Shown in pieces: positions 23,786-35,754 of a stretch of DNA of 64,000 nucleotides. Source of the DNA: Hypericum androsaemum (Eukaryota > Streptophyta > Magnoliopsida > Malpighiales > Hypericaceae); contig OZ023196.1 in assembly GCA_963995505.1 (NCBI GenBank), positions 13,265,106-13,329,105 of the forward strand. The letters are read 5' to 3'. Every line of letters starts with the position of its first letter. The stretch's first letter is position 1. Below the pieces are notes generated by a model. The model had not been told where the DNA came from. It saw only the letters and a program-made list of their open reading frames with translations, and searched no databases. The translations under genes and the position numbers were made by a program.

Positions 23786-24790
23786 ACAATTGCTGAAGCA
23801 CCAGATAGTATCGTGCAAAATTTACCTAGAAACTCAAGCCGCACAATAGCACGACAAAAGTACTACCCACCTAAGCCCACCACGTGTCTGGACCTACATA
23901 AACAAACTACCTTATTTACTCATCCTAAAGTTTACCGTATAACAGCAAGAGGATACAACCACCTTAAAAAACTATTCTGCAATATGCATCATTCCCCGAC
24001 CAAAGGTAGGTTGCAGCCGCTAGCCTCGTTAAAAATTTATTCTAAAAAATTTACCTCAACAAAAAAAAAATTGAAAATCGGAAAATGAGCACTATCGATA
24101 GCACTGCATAAAGTAAACACTCCATATTTCCCCCCGTTACAACCGAAAACCCCAACGAAACCCAAAAGACCAAACCCACCCAGCATCCCATCCTACCCAT
24201 ACCCCAACAGTGAACATAGCCAGTCATTCTCTAGAGTTCTGATCCTCTGCAAGAAACATACTTAGCGACGAGGGAGGAAAGGAGAAGAACTGAAAGCGGA
24301 GATCATCAATGAGGACCATTTTGGCCATCGCGTGGGCTGCCTTGTCACCACCGCGTCTTATCATGCTGAAGGTACATCCCAAAAATCTTCGAGCAGCCAT
24401 TGCACAATCCTCCACAAGGAGAGCGACGTCGCTCCTATCCTGAACATTTTTGGACAAAACTTGCACAAGAGGTAAGCAATCAGATTCCATACATACGTAC
24501 TTGAGGCCCAGCGCTTCGCCCAGTTCCAACCCCACCAACAACACGCAGGCTTCAAGTAGAGTGGGATGAATGGTGCTTCATACTTTCAGACAAAGCAGGC
24601 TACGATGAATGGTGTATTGACTCCGACTCGTCATCCCTTCCACACAGCGGACAACGAAGGTCCACTTCCATCCCCCTCCTTGCAATATTAACTCTCAGAG
24701 GGAGATTACCATCTAACAACCGGCAGATAAAAGATCTAATCCGTGGAGGGCAAGCAAGTTTCCATACACCCCTCCATACCTCCCTTTTAT
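23786..24790 (-). pseudogene. LINE 3' fragment: zf-RVT and RNase H remnants
   Basis: On the minus strand, from 24790 leftward: a zf-RVT-like segment (PPRIRSFI, LPLRVNIARRGM, CPLCGRDDESE), then an RNase H-like segment at 24224-24544 (ESDCLPLVQVL with the aspartate, DKAAHAMAKM), then a 3' untranslated part down to about 23786. The untranslated part shares ACTACCCACCTA and CCTCGTTAAAAA with that of the LINE at 25696-27740, so the two are copies of one family. Frames are broken and there is no RT domain. Confidence 0.75.
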
Positions 24791-24794
24791 GAGT

Positions 24795-25694
24795 TAATTG
24801 TTAAAATAATAGAGTGTTGTTGCTCAGAATTACAATATTGTTAAAAAAAATATCACGCCAAGAGTTTTTTCTCAAGGATTTAATTTCTCAGCCCTCGGTT
24901 TTGAACCTATTTCGTTGGTAAACTTTTTCGGTGATAATATTTAATATTTGAGCCGACTAATTGAGATTTATGTTGTGTAAGATTTTTTAATAATGATAAA
25001 ATTTACCTAACAAAAGCATAATAAAAGTAAATTAGAGGAATTTTGGAATATATTTTGTGAATAGGAGAGACTCTTTAGTATATTTAAGCAAACAGACTTC
25101 AGAGTAATTTTTTCTATATTTAACGATAATAGATTCTAAAAATTTCAAAATCAAGATCTATTGATTAAGTTAAAATAATTTCTTTGTCCTTGGTATAACT
25201 GTTCATTTTTTATTGTTGGTATTTTTATTTTTGTTTAACTATCTGGTATTCAAACTCACTAGGCCGACTACTATAAATTCAAGTCGGAAAGGATATTATT
25301 TGAAAAGTTACAAAATTTTGTAATAATTATTTAATATTATTGTGTACCTAATATTTTAGAGTCAAGTTCTGATTAAACTAAAATAACACATTTGATTTGA
25401 TTTGTTTTTCTCCCTCTCAAAATGGGAGAGGAATTTTTTTTTCCTATTTTGTATGCATTCCAAACTCTACATTTTGTTCACTTAAAAAAAATAAACCTTT
25501 TGCTCGGCCGACATGGCTTCCAAATTAAAAATGGCCACGAATGGTTTGCTTTATCTGTTTCTCTTCTGGATATACTGAAAACAAACAAAAAACAATGTGA
25601 TCCATTCTCTTATTCATTGCCTACATTTCTATTATTTTAGAATCACCTAAATTTTTATTTCTCAGTACCATTTCTAGCCTTATTTTAAGAAGAA
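24795..25694. other. Intergenic DNA, no gene recognised
   Basis: AT-rich sequence between two LINE remnants. No coding or repeat structure was recognised. Confidence 0.5.
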
Positions 25695-25695
25695 G

Positions 25696-27740
25696 ATTTT
25701 TCTTTTTCGGTGTAAAGAGAATCAAAATGTTACTAGTTACAATCAAGGATCACATACGGATCAACAATAGCCAAAACCTAGAGTTTCAACACACAATAGC
25801 ACGAAGGAACTACTACCCACCTAGAGCCCAGCACACAACAGTGTGAGGACACTACCCTGCTAAATCTATCCCACAGTATATAAGAATCCCCTCATACATA
25901 GTACAAGGTTGCAGCGGAGGGCCTCGTTAAAAACTATCTAGTAAACCCGCCCCATAGGAGAAACCTGGACTAGAAAAAGAGCACTTCGTTTTAAGAACCC
26001 GCTCTAGCGACAGCACTGCAAATTTGATTCATATATACTGTCCCCCTTTTACAACCGACCCAACAAAGTAGCCCAAAACCCACCCTTGAGTAACCCACCC
26101 TTATTCACCCATATCCCCCATCGCCATTGCCTCTTCCTGCTCAATGACCAAATGAATGTCCTCCGATTGAGAAGAAAGACTCATCTCACTTACCTGTTCT
26201 GTAATTCGTCGCTTCGCCATAAAATGAGCAGCCATGTTGTCATCCTGTCGAACAAACTGATACCTTACCTCCATGAAAGCTGCCTCAAGCTGGTGACAAT
26301 CGCGAGGTCCGACTGCTCCATCCTCTTCTGCTGCAGCGCCTACACGACTGGCAAGCAATCTGTCTCAACCAAAACCCTTCTCAGACCCATCGATACCCCT
26401 GTCTCCAAACATGCACACACACTAATAGCTTCCAATAAAGTGGGATGGTGTACCTGAGGGACTAAGGTGGAGGATGCTGCCATGAACTGTCCACTCTCAT
26501 CCCGAATTACCAACCCTACCTGGCTTGTACCATCCTCTTGAAACCCGCCATCTACAATAATCTTGAACCATCCTGTAGCTGCTGGACACCATTGTCGTTC
26601 ACTCTCGCTTCCAGGTCGCCTATAACCATTTCAGACATCCACATAATACTTTAGAAACTTCATGTCTACATCCAGTACCGCCACCTGATTACATCGTTCA
26701 TCCAGTTGAAAAACCTTCGAGTTGCGTAGCTTCCAAATACACCACAGAATTGTCGCCCTCCTATTGCACTCAAAGTTATCCGTCGGGGCGAGCAAAGATC
26801 TACAAGCATCCTCAACCAGTACAAAATTATCATCTGGCAGTGAGATGCCCACCTTCTTCCAAATATTCATTGACCACCTGCAATTAAAAATTAAGTGTGT
26901 TATTGTTTCCTCCGACTCTCCACAGCATGGCAAAGCTCCTCAACATCCATTCCCCTCTGCCTTAAATTGCTTCGAAGTGGCAGATTATTATCCAATATGC
27001 GCCAGAGGACAGTCTGAAACCTAGGTGAACAAGAAAGAGACCAACACTTATGTACCAGTGCAGTGTCACTACTAGGGATATCCACCCATTTAGATTCTCC
27101 CTTCCATCTACTAAAATACACTCTATAGCCACTCTTAATCGAGTAGCACCCATCCACAGTATACCGCAACCTCAAGATATCACTCGGTCTTCTCACACTT
27201 ATCTTTATAGCCATGATCTCACTCACATCCTCCTCACTAAAAAGCCGCTTCAAGATCCTCTCCTCCCAACCCCGTTCATCTTCTGACATTAGTTCTGAAA
27301 CCTATTGCACCGCATCCGATCCAGGGAACAAAAATCGAAGGTGTCCTTCCGCAGTCCCTGGTATCCACTTGTCATTCCATATGTTGATTTTCCTGCCATT
27401 TTTCACCCTCCATTCCAATCCCTCTTTCAGTAAAGACATACCCTCCCAAATACTCCTCTACGTATAACTACTACCATGTCCCGAATCTCCATGCCTGTTT
27501 CGCAAGCATTGCTCTATTAAAATTGTAGAGGCGCTGAAACCCTAGCCCCTTCTTGTTCGGATCTGCACATCTTCTCCCAGCAACGCTAGTGGATCTGCAC
27601 ATCTTCTATTAAAATTATAGAGGCATGTTCACCAGTACTCCCCCAGTAAAATCCGTAGAGCATCTTCTCAATCTGTTCACAGATACCTACAGGGATAAGA
27701 AAGCAACTCATAATATATGTTGGAATTGATTAAAGCACAG
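25696..27740 (-). pseudogene. LINE ORF2 C-terminal remnant (RT end, zf-RVT, RNase H)
   Basis: Minus strand, right to left: RT-thumb-like LLKEGLEWRVKNGRKINIW and NDKWIPG (about 27340-27420), a long frame at 26900-27289 with YSIKSGYRVYF and LWRILDNNLPLRSNLRQRGM, the zf-RVT pair CCGESEETITHLIFNC (26880-26930), then RNase H-like VDGGFQEDGTSQVG, HPTLLEAISVCA and VETDCLP (26330-26560). Several frame changes and stops interrupt it. The 3' untranslated part (25740-26080) matches that of the LINE at 23786-24790. Upstream RT and endonuclease are missing. Confidence 0.82.
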
Positions 27741-27744
27741 ACTT

Positions 27745-29237
27745 AAGAAGAAGATGGGAAAAAAAGAAGAAGAGGCAATACAAAAATTTGAGAAATATCA
27801 AAAAAGTTTTTGAAACTTGGAAAAATTCTACACGCCATTCTTTTTGTACTTTAGAATTCCAACAACTAAAAATAAAATAGAAAAATATGTACTGAAATCA
27901 TAAACAATGAAAGCACAAGTATAAACAATATTTAGTTTTCATAAATATCAAAACCCAAGAAAACTCTCTTTTCTCTTCTTCATGTTTACATTAATTGTGG
28001 TGTCTTGTTAAGATTTATTTTTAGATATGAACAATCTATCAACTAATGATTTTAAAAGTTTGGATTTATACATAAATTATAACATGGTTGCACATTAAAT
28101 TATTTTTTGAGCCAATAAATGGTTACACAATAAATTATTTTTGAGTCAATAATTCTTTTGTCAAAAGACTTTGTCTAATGCAGTGTGTTACAATTTTCAC
28201 GTAATTATTTTTCTTGTTGAGCGTTTCTTATAAACGTAAAAAGAACTATTTACTCACTGATTTCGTTACCTTCCCCCCTTGTGTTTTTTATTTAAAGAAC
28301 CTCCGTTCCAACCAATAGTTCTAACTTCTAACTGATCAAACCACGTAAATGAAAAAAAAGGGAAAATCCCAAAGTGGCATTTCGATCCATTTTAAAACAT
28401 TGTTAATTATAGTTAAGCAATCATGATATGCTACTACTTTTTTTAGGGGATGATATGCTACCACAGTCTACACTTAAAATATTTAAGTATGTTTTTATAC
28501 GCACACCATTATTTTGATTGTTGTCGGACTTATTTGAAACAGAAATAAAGTAGATTACAGCATATGCATGTGATGTGGCATCGTTAGGACAGGTACACGT
28601 TAAATCAATATTGCTAAAAATATAAAAAGTTTAATTTATTTTTAAAAATATTAGATTCACATCTTATGAATATAAAAAAATAATTGAAAAGGCCAACTAT
28701 AAATTATGATTGAACAATATTTGATTCTCCGTATCTCTCATATAATTGTCCAATCTATCATTGCCAACGTATGAGATCACGCCCACTAGGCAATGCTATC
28801 GGCTTTCAGAATCACAATTACAAGATCCTTAAAAAAAATCACAATTATTAAAAAAAAACAAAACATAAAAAAGAATAAACTAAACTATTTAAATATGAAG
28901 ACTAATAACCGAGTTAGCGGTGTTCTCATGTCGAAGCGGCAGGCCGGAAAATGATGGCAAACGACAATAAAATATCTTTAAATACCATCATTTCACTATT
29001 AAAAAATATTATTGCCATCATAATTTAGTAAAGGGTCAAGGGTTTGAAATTCTAAAATGAATAACTGCTATTTTTAAATCACCAAATTGGCAATTTGATC
29101 TGGTTTGATACCTTTGATGAATATAGACGAGTATTTGCGTTGATACTTTTCATCAGGTTTATTGAAATGAAAAAAATAAGGGTTAATATAGTTAAGTATT
29201 CTGTGTTATTGAAAATAAATATTTAGATTTCTGTGTT
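27745..29237. other. Intergenic DNA, no gene recognised
   Basis: AT-rich sequence without coding potential. It holds two tiny insertion footprints: TGATATGCTACTAC at 28424-28437 and 28451-28464 (one mismatch) flanking TTTTTTTAGGGGA, and AATCACAATTA at 28810-28820 and 28837-28847 flanking 16 nt that end in an A-run. Confidence 0.5.
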
Positions 29238-29794
29238 ATAAAAATACTCAAAAAATACTCCGAGTTAATTACAATATTAAAATTTTTATGTGGAAAAATC
29301 TATTATACCCATATGCAAAATAAAAATCTTAGAAAATTAACTTTTATATGTAAATTATTATATGTACATTAGAGTAGATGGACGGTGGGTGGGGTTCTTC
29401 AGGTGGAGGTGTCGTACTACTAGTGTCATGGATTGCTGTGCTTTAATTCTCCAATAATTGGCTTTTCTTTTGTTTTCACACTTGAATCACGTAAATTCAT
29501 GTCCCACGCCCTCTCATTTTTCACAATCACTAGCAGCTCTGTAGTATTCTCGTCGGAGCTTCTTTCCCCTGGCCGGCCGCTGCAATATCTTCGAAAATGT
29601 CTAAGCATGGTGAGGCGGAGTTGGCTGGATTCTGATATTTTTAGTGCCAGCTCCGGAGAGAAAAGAAAGAGCGGAGGAGAGAGAAAAAAAATTAATTTTC
29701 TAAGATTTTTATTTTGAATAAGAGTATAATGGACTTTTCCATATGAAAATTTTAGTGTTGTGAATAGCTCGGGATATTTTTTGGGTATTTTTAT
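29238..29794. mobile_element. Mutator-like long-TIR element with gene-like interior
   Basis: The left arm (29238 to about 29342) matches the complement of the right arm (about 29690-29794) over about 105 bp; both end ATAAAAATAC and share CAAAATAAAAATCTTAGAAA. The interior (29370-29690) is GC-richer and contains GGCCGGCCGC; its open frames on either strand match no family I know. No TSD was established, so ends are the limits of the inverted repeat. Confidence 0.62.
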
Positions 29795-29924
29795 AAATAA
29801 AAAATTACTAGTTGTTGAGGGCTGAGAAAACCAAGATTGACATCTCTTACATAATTAATATATGTTTTATAGAATTTATATTAAAATAAACGAAATATTT
29901 ATTGGCAGCCCACTCTGTCGTATG

Positions 29925-31796
29925 TAGACCTGGCCATGAATTGAATTCGATTCGTGATTCGATTTGTGAAAAATTTGATTCGATTCGACAATAATTCGAT
30001 TCGTCAAAAAGTTCGATTCGAATTCGTCATGATAAGAATTGAATACGGTTCAAATTTTTTGTAATTCGTCAAACTGGCGAATTCAATTCGAATTTGTTTT
30101 GAAAATTCGATTCGAGTTGAATTCGTATTGAATTCGATTCGAATTCGTAAAAAATCAAAAAAGGGGGGAGGGGTGTGCGGGCGGGAGGATTTGAATTTCG
30201 CTGACGTCAGTGCTTGCATCAGCGCTTGCATCAGCGCTTGCATCAGCGTCACGGGGCAAATTACCATTTTTTTCTTACTATTTTTTTATTACCGCTTTAA
30301 TCCCCAGGTTACCATTTTTTTTACTGTTTGTACTTTTAAATTTTTTTATAAATTCAAAATTTCTTCCAAACTCTATAAATATCACCTCTTATTCTTCAAA
30401 TTTTACACATTCCAATCTCAATTCTCTACTTCTCTTATTGAAAATTTGAGCTATATAAATTCTCCCTCAAGTTTACTAATTAGATATATTAGTCATATTT
30501 CTCATATAATTACTCATATTACCATATAATTATGTCATCAAGTAGAGCAAATAAGGGTAAGAAAAAATGTGTGGAACATCACGATTCTATTGAATCGGAT
30601 TTTCCACCGATTTCTACTTATCCTATTCTGGAAGAAATGATGAACATCCATGATGAAGCTCAACGGAAAAGTGTTGATTCAATATTCAACAATCCACAAA
30701 AGGTAAAAAGATCACCTTCATTACTTTTTACTAAGCATTTCACAAAAATTTCTACCGGAAAAAAAGGTATCTTCAAAATTACATGTAATTATTGTGATAA
30801 ACAATATGAATTCAAAACCGGGAATGGATATGGTACTTATACTATTCATTTGAATACTAAACATCCACACGAAGTTGGTTTTGAAAAATCACAAACTCAA
30901 TTATCTACTACACCTAATATTTTATTTCATTACACCGATCAAAATAATAGAGAGAAATTAGCTAAATTAGTTGCTACGGAACATTTATCTTTTAGTTTTG
31001 GTGAAAAACTTAATTTTATAACTTATTGTCAAAATGCTTTAAATCCTAGTGCAAAAAAAGTTCCACGAAGTACATTAACACGATATGTAAAAGATTTATA
31101 CAAGAAAAATAAAGAAAAATTACAAACTTTTTTCTTTGATTTTGATGGTCGAGTTTCTATATGTTGTGATATATGGAGTGATCATTGGCAAACACATTCA
31201 TATTTTGGTGTTACATGTCATTAGATTGATAATAAATAGAATATACAAAAAATAATAATTGCATATAGAGTTTTTGATGATAGTCATAGTGGGAATAATT
31301 GTTATAAAATATTGCATACTATTTTACAAGAATATAATCTAGTTCAAAAAATATTTTCAATTTCTCTAGATAATGCAAGTTCTAATAATGTTATGGTTAA
31401 ACATTTAGAAATTCTTTGTACATGATCTTTAGTTTATTTTTTTTCTCAAAAAATGTTAAACACTAATTCCTAATTTTTTTTAATATTTGAAGCAAAAATC
31501 AAAGTTTTTAAAATTTTCAAAAAATATCAAAACTTTTTCAAAAATATTACAAAAATATTCAAAATATCCAAAAAAATTAGAGGTTTTAGATTTTTTTTAA
31601 TTAAGTATTAAAATTATAGAATTAATTCAAATTCGATTATAATTCGATTATAATTTGATTATAATTCGATTCTAATTCAAAAATTCATAATTCGTATTCG
31701 ATTCGTCTTTTGAAGAATTGAATATGGTTTAATGTTTTGATAAATTTGAATAAATTCGATTCGAATTCGTCCAAATTCGAACCGTGGTCAGGTCTA
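29925..31796 (+). mobile_element. hAT-superfamily DNA transposon, 8-bp TSD, internally deleted
   Basis: A 1872-bp element with perfect 8-bp duplications GTCGTATG at 29917-29924 and 31797-31804. Terminal inverted repeats start TAGACCTGGCC on the left and end GGTCAGGTCTA on the right. Subterminal regions are packed with the word AATTCGATTCGAATTCG in both orientations, as expected for hAT transposase-binding arrays. Between arms and coding region, a 15-bp unit containing GCTTGCATCAGC is repeated three times (about 30205-30250). It encodes a disrupted transposase. Confidence 0.95.
30532..31425 (+). pseudogene. hAT transposase N-terminal part, with nonsense codons and missing C-terminus
   Basis: The frame opens at ATG 30532. 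A BED-type zinc finger is visible at about residues 70-115 (ITCNYCDKQYEF ... HLNTKHP), followed by the hAT core segment CCDIWSDHW with the first catalytic aspartate. A TAG at 31222 and a second TAG 15 nt later fall where tryptophan is expected in the family. The same frame then continues to 31425 through AYRVFDDSHSGNN and SLDNASSNN, the second aspartate region. The rest of the catalytic domain and the hATC dimerisation domain are missing. The element could move only with transposase supplied in trans. Confidence 0.92.
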
Positions 31797-32004
31797 GTCG
31801 TATGCCAATTTTGTAAGTTTTATTTGTCAGAACTTTGTAACATTTATATATTTATTGAACATAGTAATCCAAATTTAAGTCATAAAATATTTCCAACGAT
31901 ATTAAATTTTACTATCAAATTTAAAAATTCAAATACAGAATTCTAATTATACTAAATTCGTTGATCTAAAGTTTAATGATAGTTGTTTCAATTAGTAAAT
32001 AATT

Positions 32005-33588
32005 GGAAAAAGTCCACATAAGTACCTTGTAGTATCCCCGATTATCACTTGGGTACCCTGTGGTTTAAAATTGATAGAACCGGTCCAACATATTTTAATT
32101 TTTGTCAAAACGACATCGTCTGGGTGCTTACGTGGACTACCACGTGGTAGTTACCCGGATTGGTCATTAGTGACATGGCGATGGGTAAATTACCAAACTA
32201 GTACCTAATTTTCATACAACCCCTTCTTCCTCCCTCTCCCCTCTCCATCTTCAATCTCTCCTCTTCTCTCTCCTCTCAAAACCCCAATTTTCATACTAAC
32301 CTCTTGTCCTACCCAAATCAGTCAATTTAACTTTGGATTTAACAATCTCACATATGCAAATAAAAATAATTCTAACAAAATTCCAGAAACCCACGTTATA
32401 AAAACTTTAATCTCCTCGCATAAACTATCCATCTCACTTTTAATCTCAGAAAACCATAAAACCAAAGCTAAAAACAAAACTGGGTTTGTGGTTAAACGGG
32501 GATACACGAATTACAACATCTTCAACCGCCCAAAGTCCCAACCAACATCTCCAGGAGAATGGGGGAGGAGATGGTGACAGTGGGTCGATAACCGATTTGA
32601 CCGTGGAGGTGGCGGAGCTTCCCGCCGATGACGACGGCCAGAAGCGGAGAAGATCGGTGAGGGCTCGTGTGGGAGAGGGATCTGCGTGGAACCATGTTCT
32701 CCAGGGAAATCTCTCTTGTTTTTCCAGTGAGATATGTCTATTTTGATTTGGAATCTAGATAATGTTTTAAGGTTCTGCGAGGGAAGGTGGGGATAAATAG
32801 AGGAGGAAGAAAATCTTTAGCTGTGTTGGTAATTGCCCTCGAATCTTTAGAGGGGAAGGAGGAAAGAGGGAGAGATTGAACCTATGTATTCATATTTTTA
32901 GTAACCCAATGTATGAAAATGCGAGAAAAGGCAAGAAAAGGCAAAAAAAGGCATGAAAATGCATGAAAATGTAAGAAAATGCATGAAAAGGCAAGAAATC
33001 GCAAGGAAAGGCAAGAAAAGGCATGAAAAGGCAAGAAAATGCAAGAAAATGCAAGAAAATGCATGAAAAGGCAAGAAAATGCATGAAAATGCAAGAAAAG
33101 GAAAGAAAAGGCATGAAAAGGCATGAAAAGGAAAGAAAATGCAAGAAAATGAAAGAAAAGGCATGAAAAGGAAAGAAAAGGCATGAAAATTTCTCGAATT
33201 TTTGTTTTTGGGTTGTGTGTTTTTTTAGTTTCATTGTTCTTGTTTGGTTGAAGATGGAAAAGATGGGGAGGTTGAAGATAAACATGGCAGGAAAAAGAGA
33301 GAATAAGAGAGGGGAGGTTAAGGAATTTAAAAAATAAATAAATAAATTAGGTACTAATATGATAATTTACCAATTGCCACGTCAGCAACAACTTAATCCG
33401 AGTCAAAGTCACGTGGCGGTCCACGGAAGTGCCCAAACGATGTCGTTTTGACAAAAACGGGTGAACCGGGTTGGGTAGACTTAAGTGACAAAAATTGAAA
33501 TCAGTTAGACCGGTTCTATCGTTTTTAAATCACAGAGTACTCAAGTGATAATCAGAAATACCACAAGGTATTTATGTAAATTTTTTCC
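32005..33588. mobile_element. Mutator-like element, about 230-bp TIRs, 9-bp TSD, gene-like interior
   Basis: Perfect 9-bp duplications TAAATAATT flank it (31996-32004 and 33589-33597). The arms are inverted over about 230 bp and share TACCTTGT, GATTATCACTTG, GATAGAACCGGTC, GTCAAAACGACATCGT and GGTAAATTA. The interior has a pyrimidine-rich leader-like block (32220-32290), a GC-rich block (32540-32710) with an 86-codon open frame of unknown nature, and a 10-bp minisatellite (32911-33190). Long TIRs, a 9-bp TSD and no transposase make it a non-autonomous MULE, probably carrying host sequence. Confidence 0.9.
32911..33190. repeat. 10-bp minisatellite, 28 units, inside a MULE
   Basis: Twenty-eight consecutive 10-bp units that alternate among GCATGAAAAT, GCAAGAAAAG, GCATGAAAAG and close variants, kept in strict 10-bp register. 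Because the unit lacks stop codons on the minus strand, all three minus frames stay open for 88-131 codons (Phe/His/Ser/Leu-rich). This is a by-product of the repeat, not evidence of a protein. Confidence 0.97.
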
Positions 33589-33604
33589 TAAATAATTTGA
33601 ATTC

Positions 33605-34869
33605 AGTTAAGTAAATTTTATATCCAAATTTTTACGAATGTAAAAATTGAAACTCTTTTAAAATAGTATCCGATAATTTTCAAATGTCGGTAATAGAAAA
33701 GAGGATCTTCAGAGGACAGATGGCGATATCCAGTGCGAAACATGTGCTAGTAGGGGTTGACACTAGCACCAGTACACCACCACTCGATGACCAACCACAT
33801 GGGCGTCTGTCGTGGGCCCCACACCAGGTCAGAGTGTGGGCCAGGGATTGGTCGACCACACCTTTTAGAAAACCGAAAACCACCTGGTTTCCAACCCAAA
33901 CCAACCATCAAATTTCTTGCCTCTCGTCCGACTCCAACTTGATTCAATGCCCTGATCGAATAAATTAAAGGTGGGTCATGGGTTGGCCCCACCTTTTTGA
34001 ATACCGAAAACGAATGGTCTCCGACCCAACCATCCAATTTTTTTTTCCAGTTTATCTTCTTTTAATTTTATCTCGTTAATAAGAAACAATTTTATTATTG
34101 AAAGCTGGATAAACATTAATGAAAAATTCAAAGCCATAATAGTATTTTACTAGTTCATCTAAAAGATTTAGGGTAGAGGAATAATTTTTCATTTAGCTTA
34201 CAGAATTATTTAAGAAGCGCTAATTAAGCAGCAGATGGTATGCTTAATCTTTAAGATAATCCTTTAGTTTTGACGGTGTCTTAAATTGTCTTCCTATTAA
34301 GCTCGATCTCTGTGACTATCAAGGGTTCCCCTTGTTGCCCATTTAGTGTTAAGCTTTTTAATTTGTGTCTAATATTTTTTTTTTCGGTTTTTGTTATGTT
34401 CGATGTAATTTTCTCCTTGTTTCTTACTTCTGCATCTGTTGTTGTTCGTCGACACTGGTTCAACCTTTTTTTCATTTTGTTTATTGCAATGTGTTCATTC
34501 ATCAAACAAGACGTTATCTTTCTTTGTCCTGTTTAATGGGGACAAGAGTATTTACATCAAGTAATATCTCATAAGATATAACCATCCAGAGACCTCTGCT
34601 GGACTACACCTCGTTTATAACCGAGAGGAGAATCTTAGCTAATCATGTATTCAGCAGTTTCATGGGTGGTGCTTTTGATGTGGAAGGAATTCGGCTCTCA
34701 AAATCGATGTCAATTTTTGGTTCACTTTGCAATACAATTTCGCTAGCCGTGTCTCCATGTTATCTTTAGCTTTTATTCTATGTCTAAGTCCTGCAATCCG
34801 CTATGTAACTTGTGTTTACTATGAATGAAAGACTTCGAAACCACCCCTTAAAAAAACTAAATTCACCGA
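33605..34869. other. Intergenic DNA, possible old retroposon 3' end
   Basis: No supported gene. Around 33740-34040 two similar phrases recur (ACCGAAAAC ... CCAACCCAA and ACCGAAAACG ... CCGACCCAACC). From about 34300 to 34855 a T-rich stretch ends in ATGAATGAAAGACTT and a short A-run, possibly the 3' end of an old retroposed sequence. I could not identify it. Confidence 0.35.
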
Positions 34870-34877
34870 ATTGTAAC

Positions 34878-35376
34878 AAGGTTTTAAAATACGCAGTCTG
34901 ACCAGTAGTCGGATCAGTCGGATCGCGATTCAGTACGAATAGCGTACTGAGTTTGGTCAAAAAATACAAACCTTACGAACCGCCCAAAAAATGGTCGGAT
35001 CGGGTGGTTCGATCAAATTTTTGACCCATATTTTCTGGTTGGTAAGGTTTAACAAAAAAAAGGTATTTTTGATGGTGGGTAAAAAAATCAGGATTTTTCC
35101 GGTTCGGATTTTTGATTTTGGTGGGATGTTTTTTAAGATTTCAAGGTTATGATAGTTCAAAAAAGAGAGAAAAAATTGTACCTATTTATTTTTTGGAAAG
35201 AGTAACCGAGGTATAGGGCTCGATAGTGGGGTATAGGTAGCTAAAATATTAATAAAAATATATATTTTAAATATAAAAAAACACCGGTCCAACTATCATT
35301 TCAACCGATTGGACCGGTTCGACCATGACTCAGAGGCAAGAGCAGGTCACTCTCCTGGTCATTTTTAAAAACTTTG
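34878..35376. mobile_element. hAT-type MITE with 8-bp TSD
   Basis: A 499-bp element with perfect 8-bp duplications ATTGTAAC (34870-34877 and 35377-35384). It begins AAGGTTTTAAAA and ends TTTTTAAAAACTTTG. The GC-rich subterminal words CGGATCAGTCGGATCG and GGACCGGTTCGACC are typical of this abundant plant MITE group. It encodes nothing. Confidence 0.88.
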
Positions 35377-35432
35377 ATTGTAACTAGATGTTGGGAAACA
35401 TTCACCTCTAAATACTTCTCCCCATTGGGGGT

Positions 35433-35750
35433 GGATTTTGTGGGGATTAGGCTAGTCCCCACCCATGAGGACTAAATCAAATCAATATGACGGCCACATG
35501 CAAATCAATATCACTACACATGCAAACCAATATCACTTCATATGCAAACGAACCAATATCACACCAATATTACTACATGTGCAAACCAATATCACTTCAC
35601 GTGCAAACCAATATCACTTCACATGCAAACCATTATCACCTGATAGGTTATTGACCATCAGATTTAAAAATATTTTTTTACAATCGAATCTGACGGTCCA
35701 AAATTTAGTCCCCACCTAGAGACAAGTTTTTTTTAGTCCCCACTAAATCC
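35433..35750. mobile_element. MITE-like inverted repeat with an internal minisatellite
   Basis: The left end GGATTTTGTGGGGATTA pairs with the complement of the right end TAGTCCCCACTAAATCC, and a second pair GACTAAAT/ATTTAGTC lies just inside. The interior (35495-35645) holds about six diverged copies of a 21-22-bp unit around CACATGCAAACCAATATCAC. No TSD was established. Confidence 0.6.
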
Positions 35751-35754
35751 TTTA

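Noticed and set aside
24120..24240. C/A-rich stretch as the start of a plus-strand gene
   Set aside because: It is the 3' untranslated part of a minus-strand LINE remnant that shares words with the neighbouring copy.
32882..33285. Three minus-strand open frames rich in Phe, Ser and Leu
   Set aside because: They are by-products of a 10-bp tandem repeat without stop codons; the protein sequence is only the repeat in three phases.
35495..35645. Regularly spaced 21-22-bp repeats that could suggest a CRISPR-like array
   Set aside because: There are no spacers between conserved repeats, copies are diverged and directly tandem, and the DNA is plant nuclear; it is a minisatellite inside a MITE.
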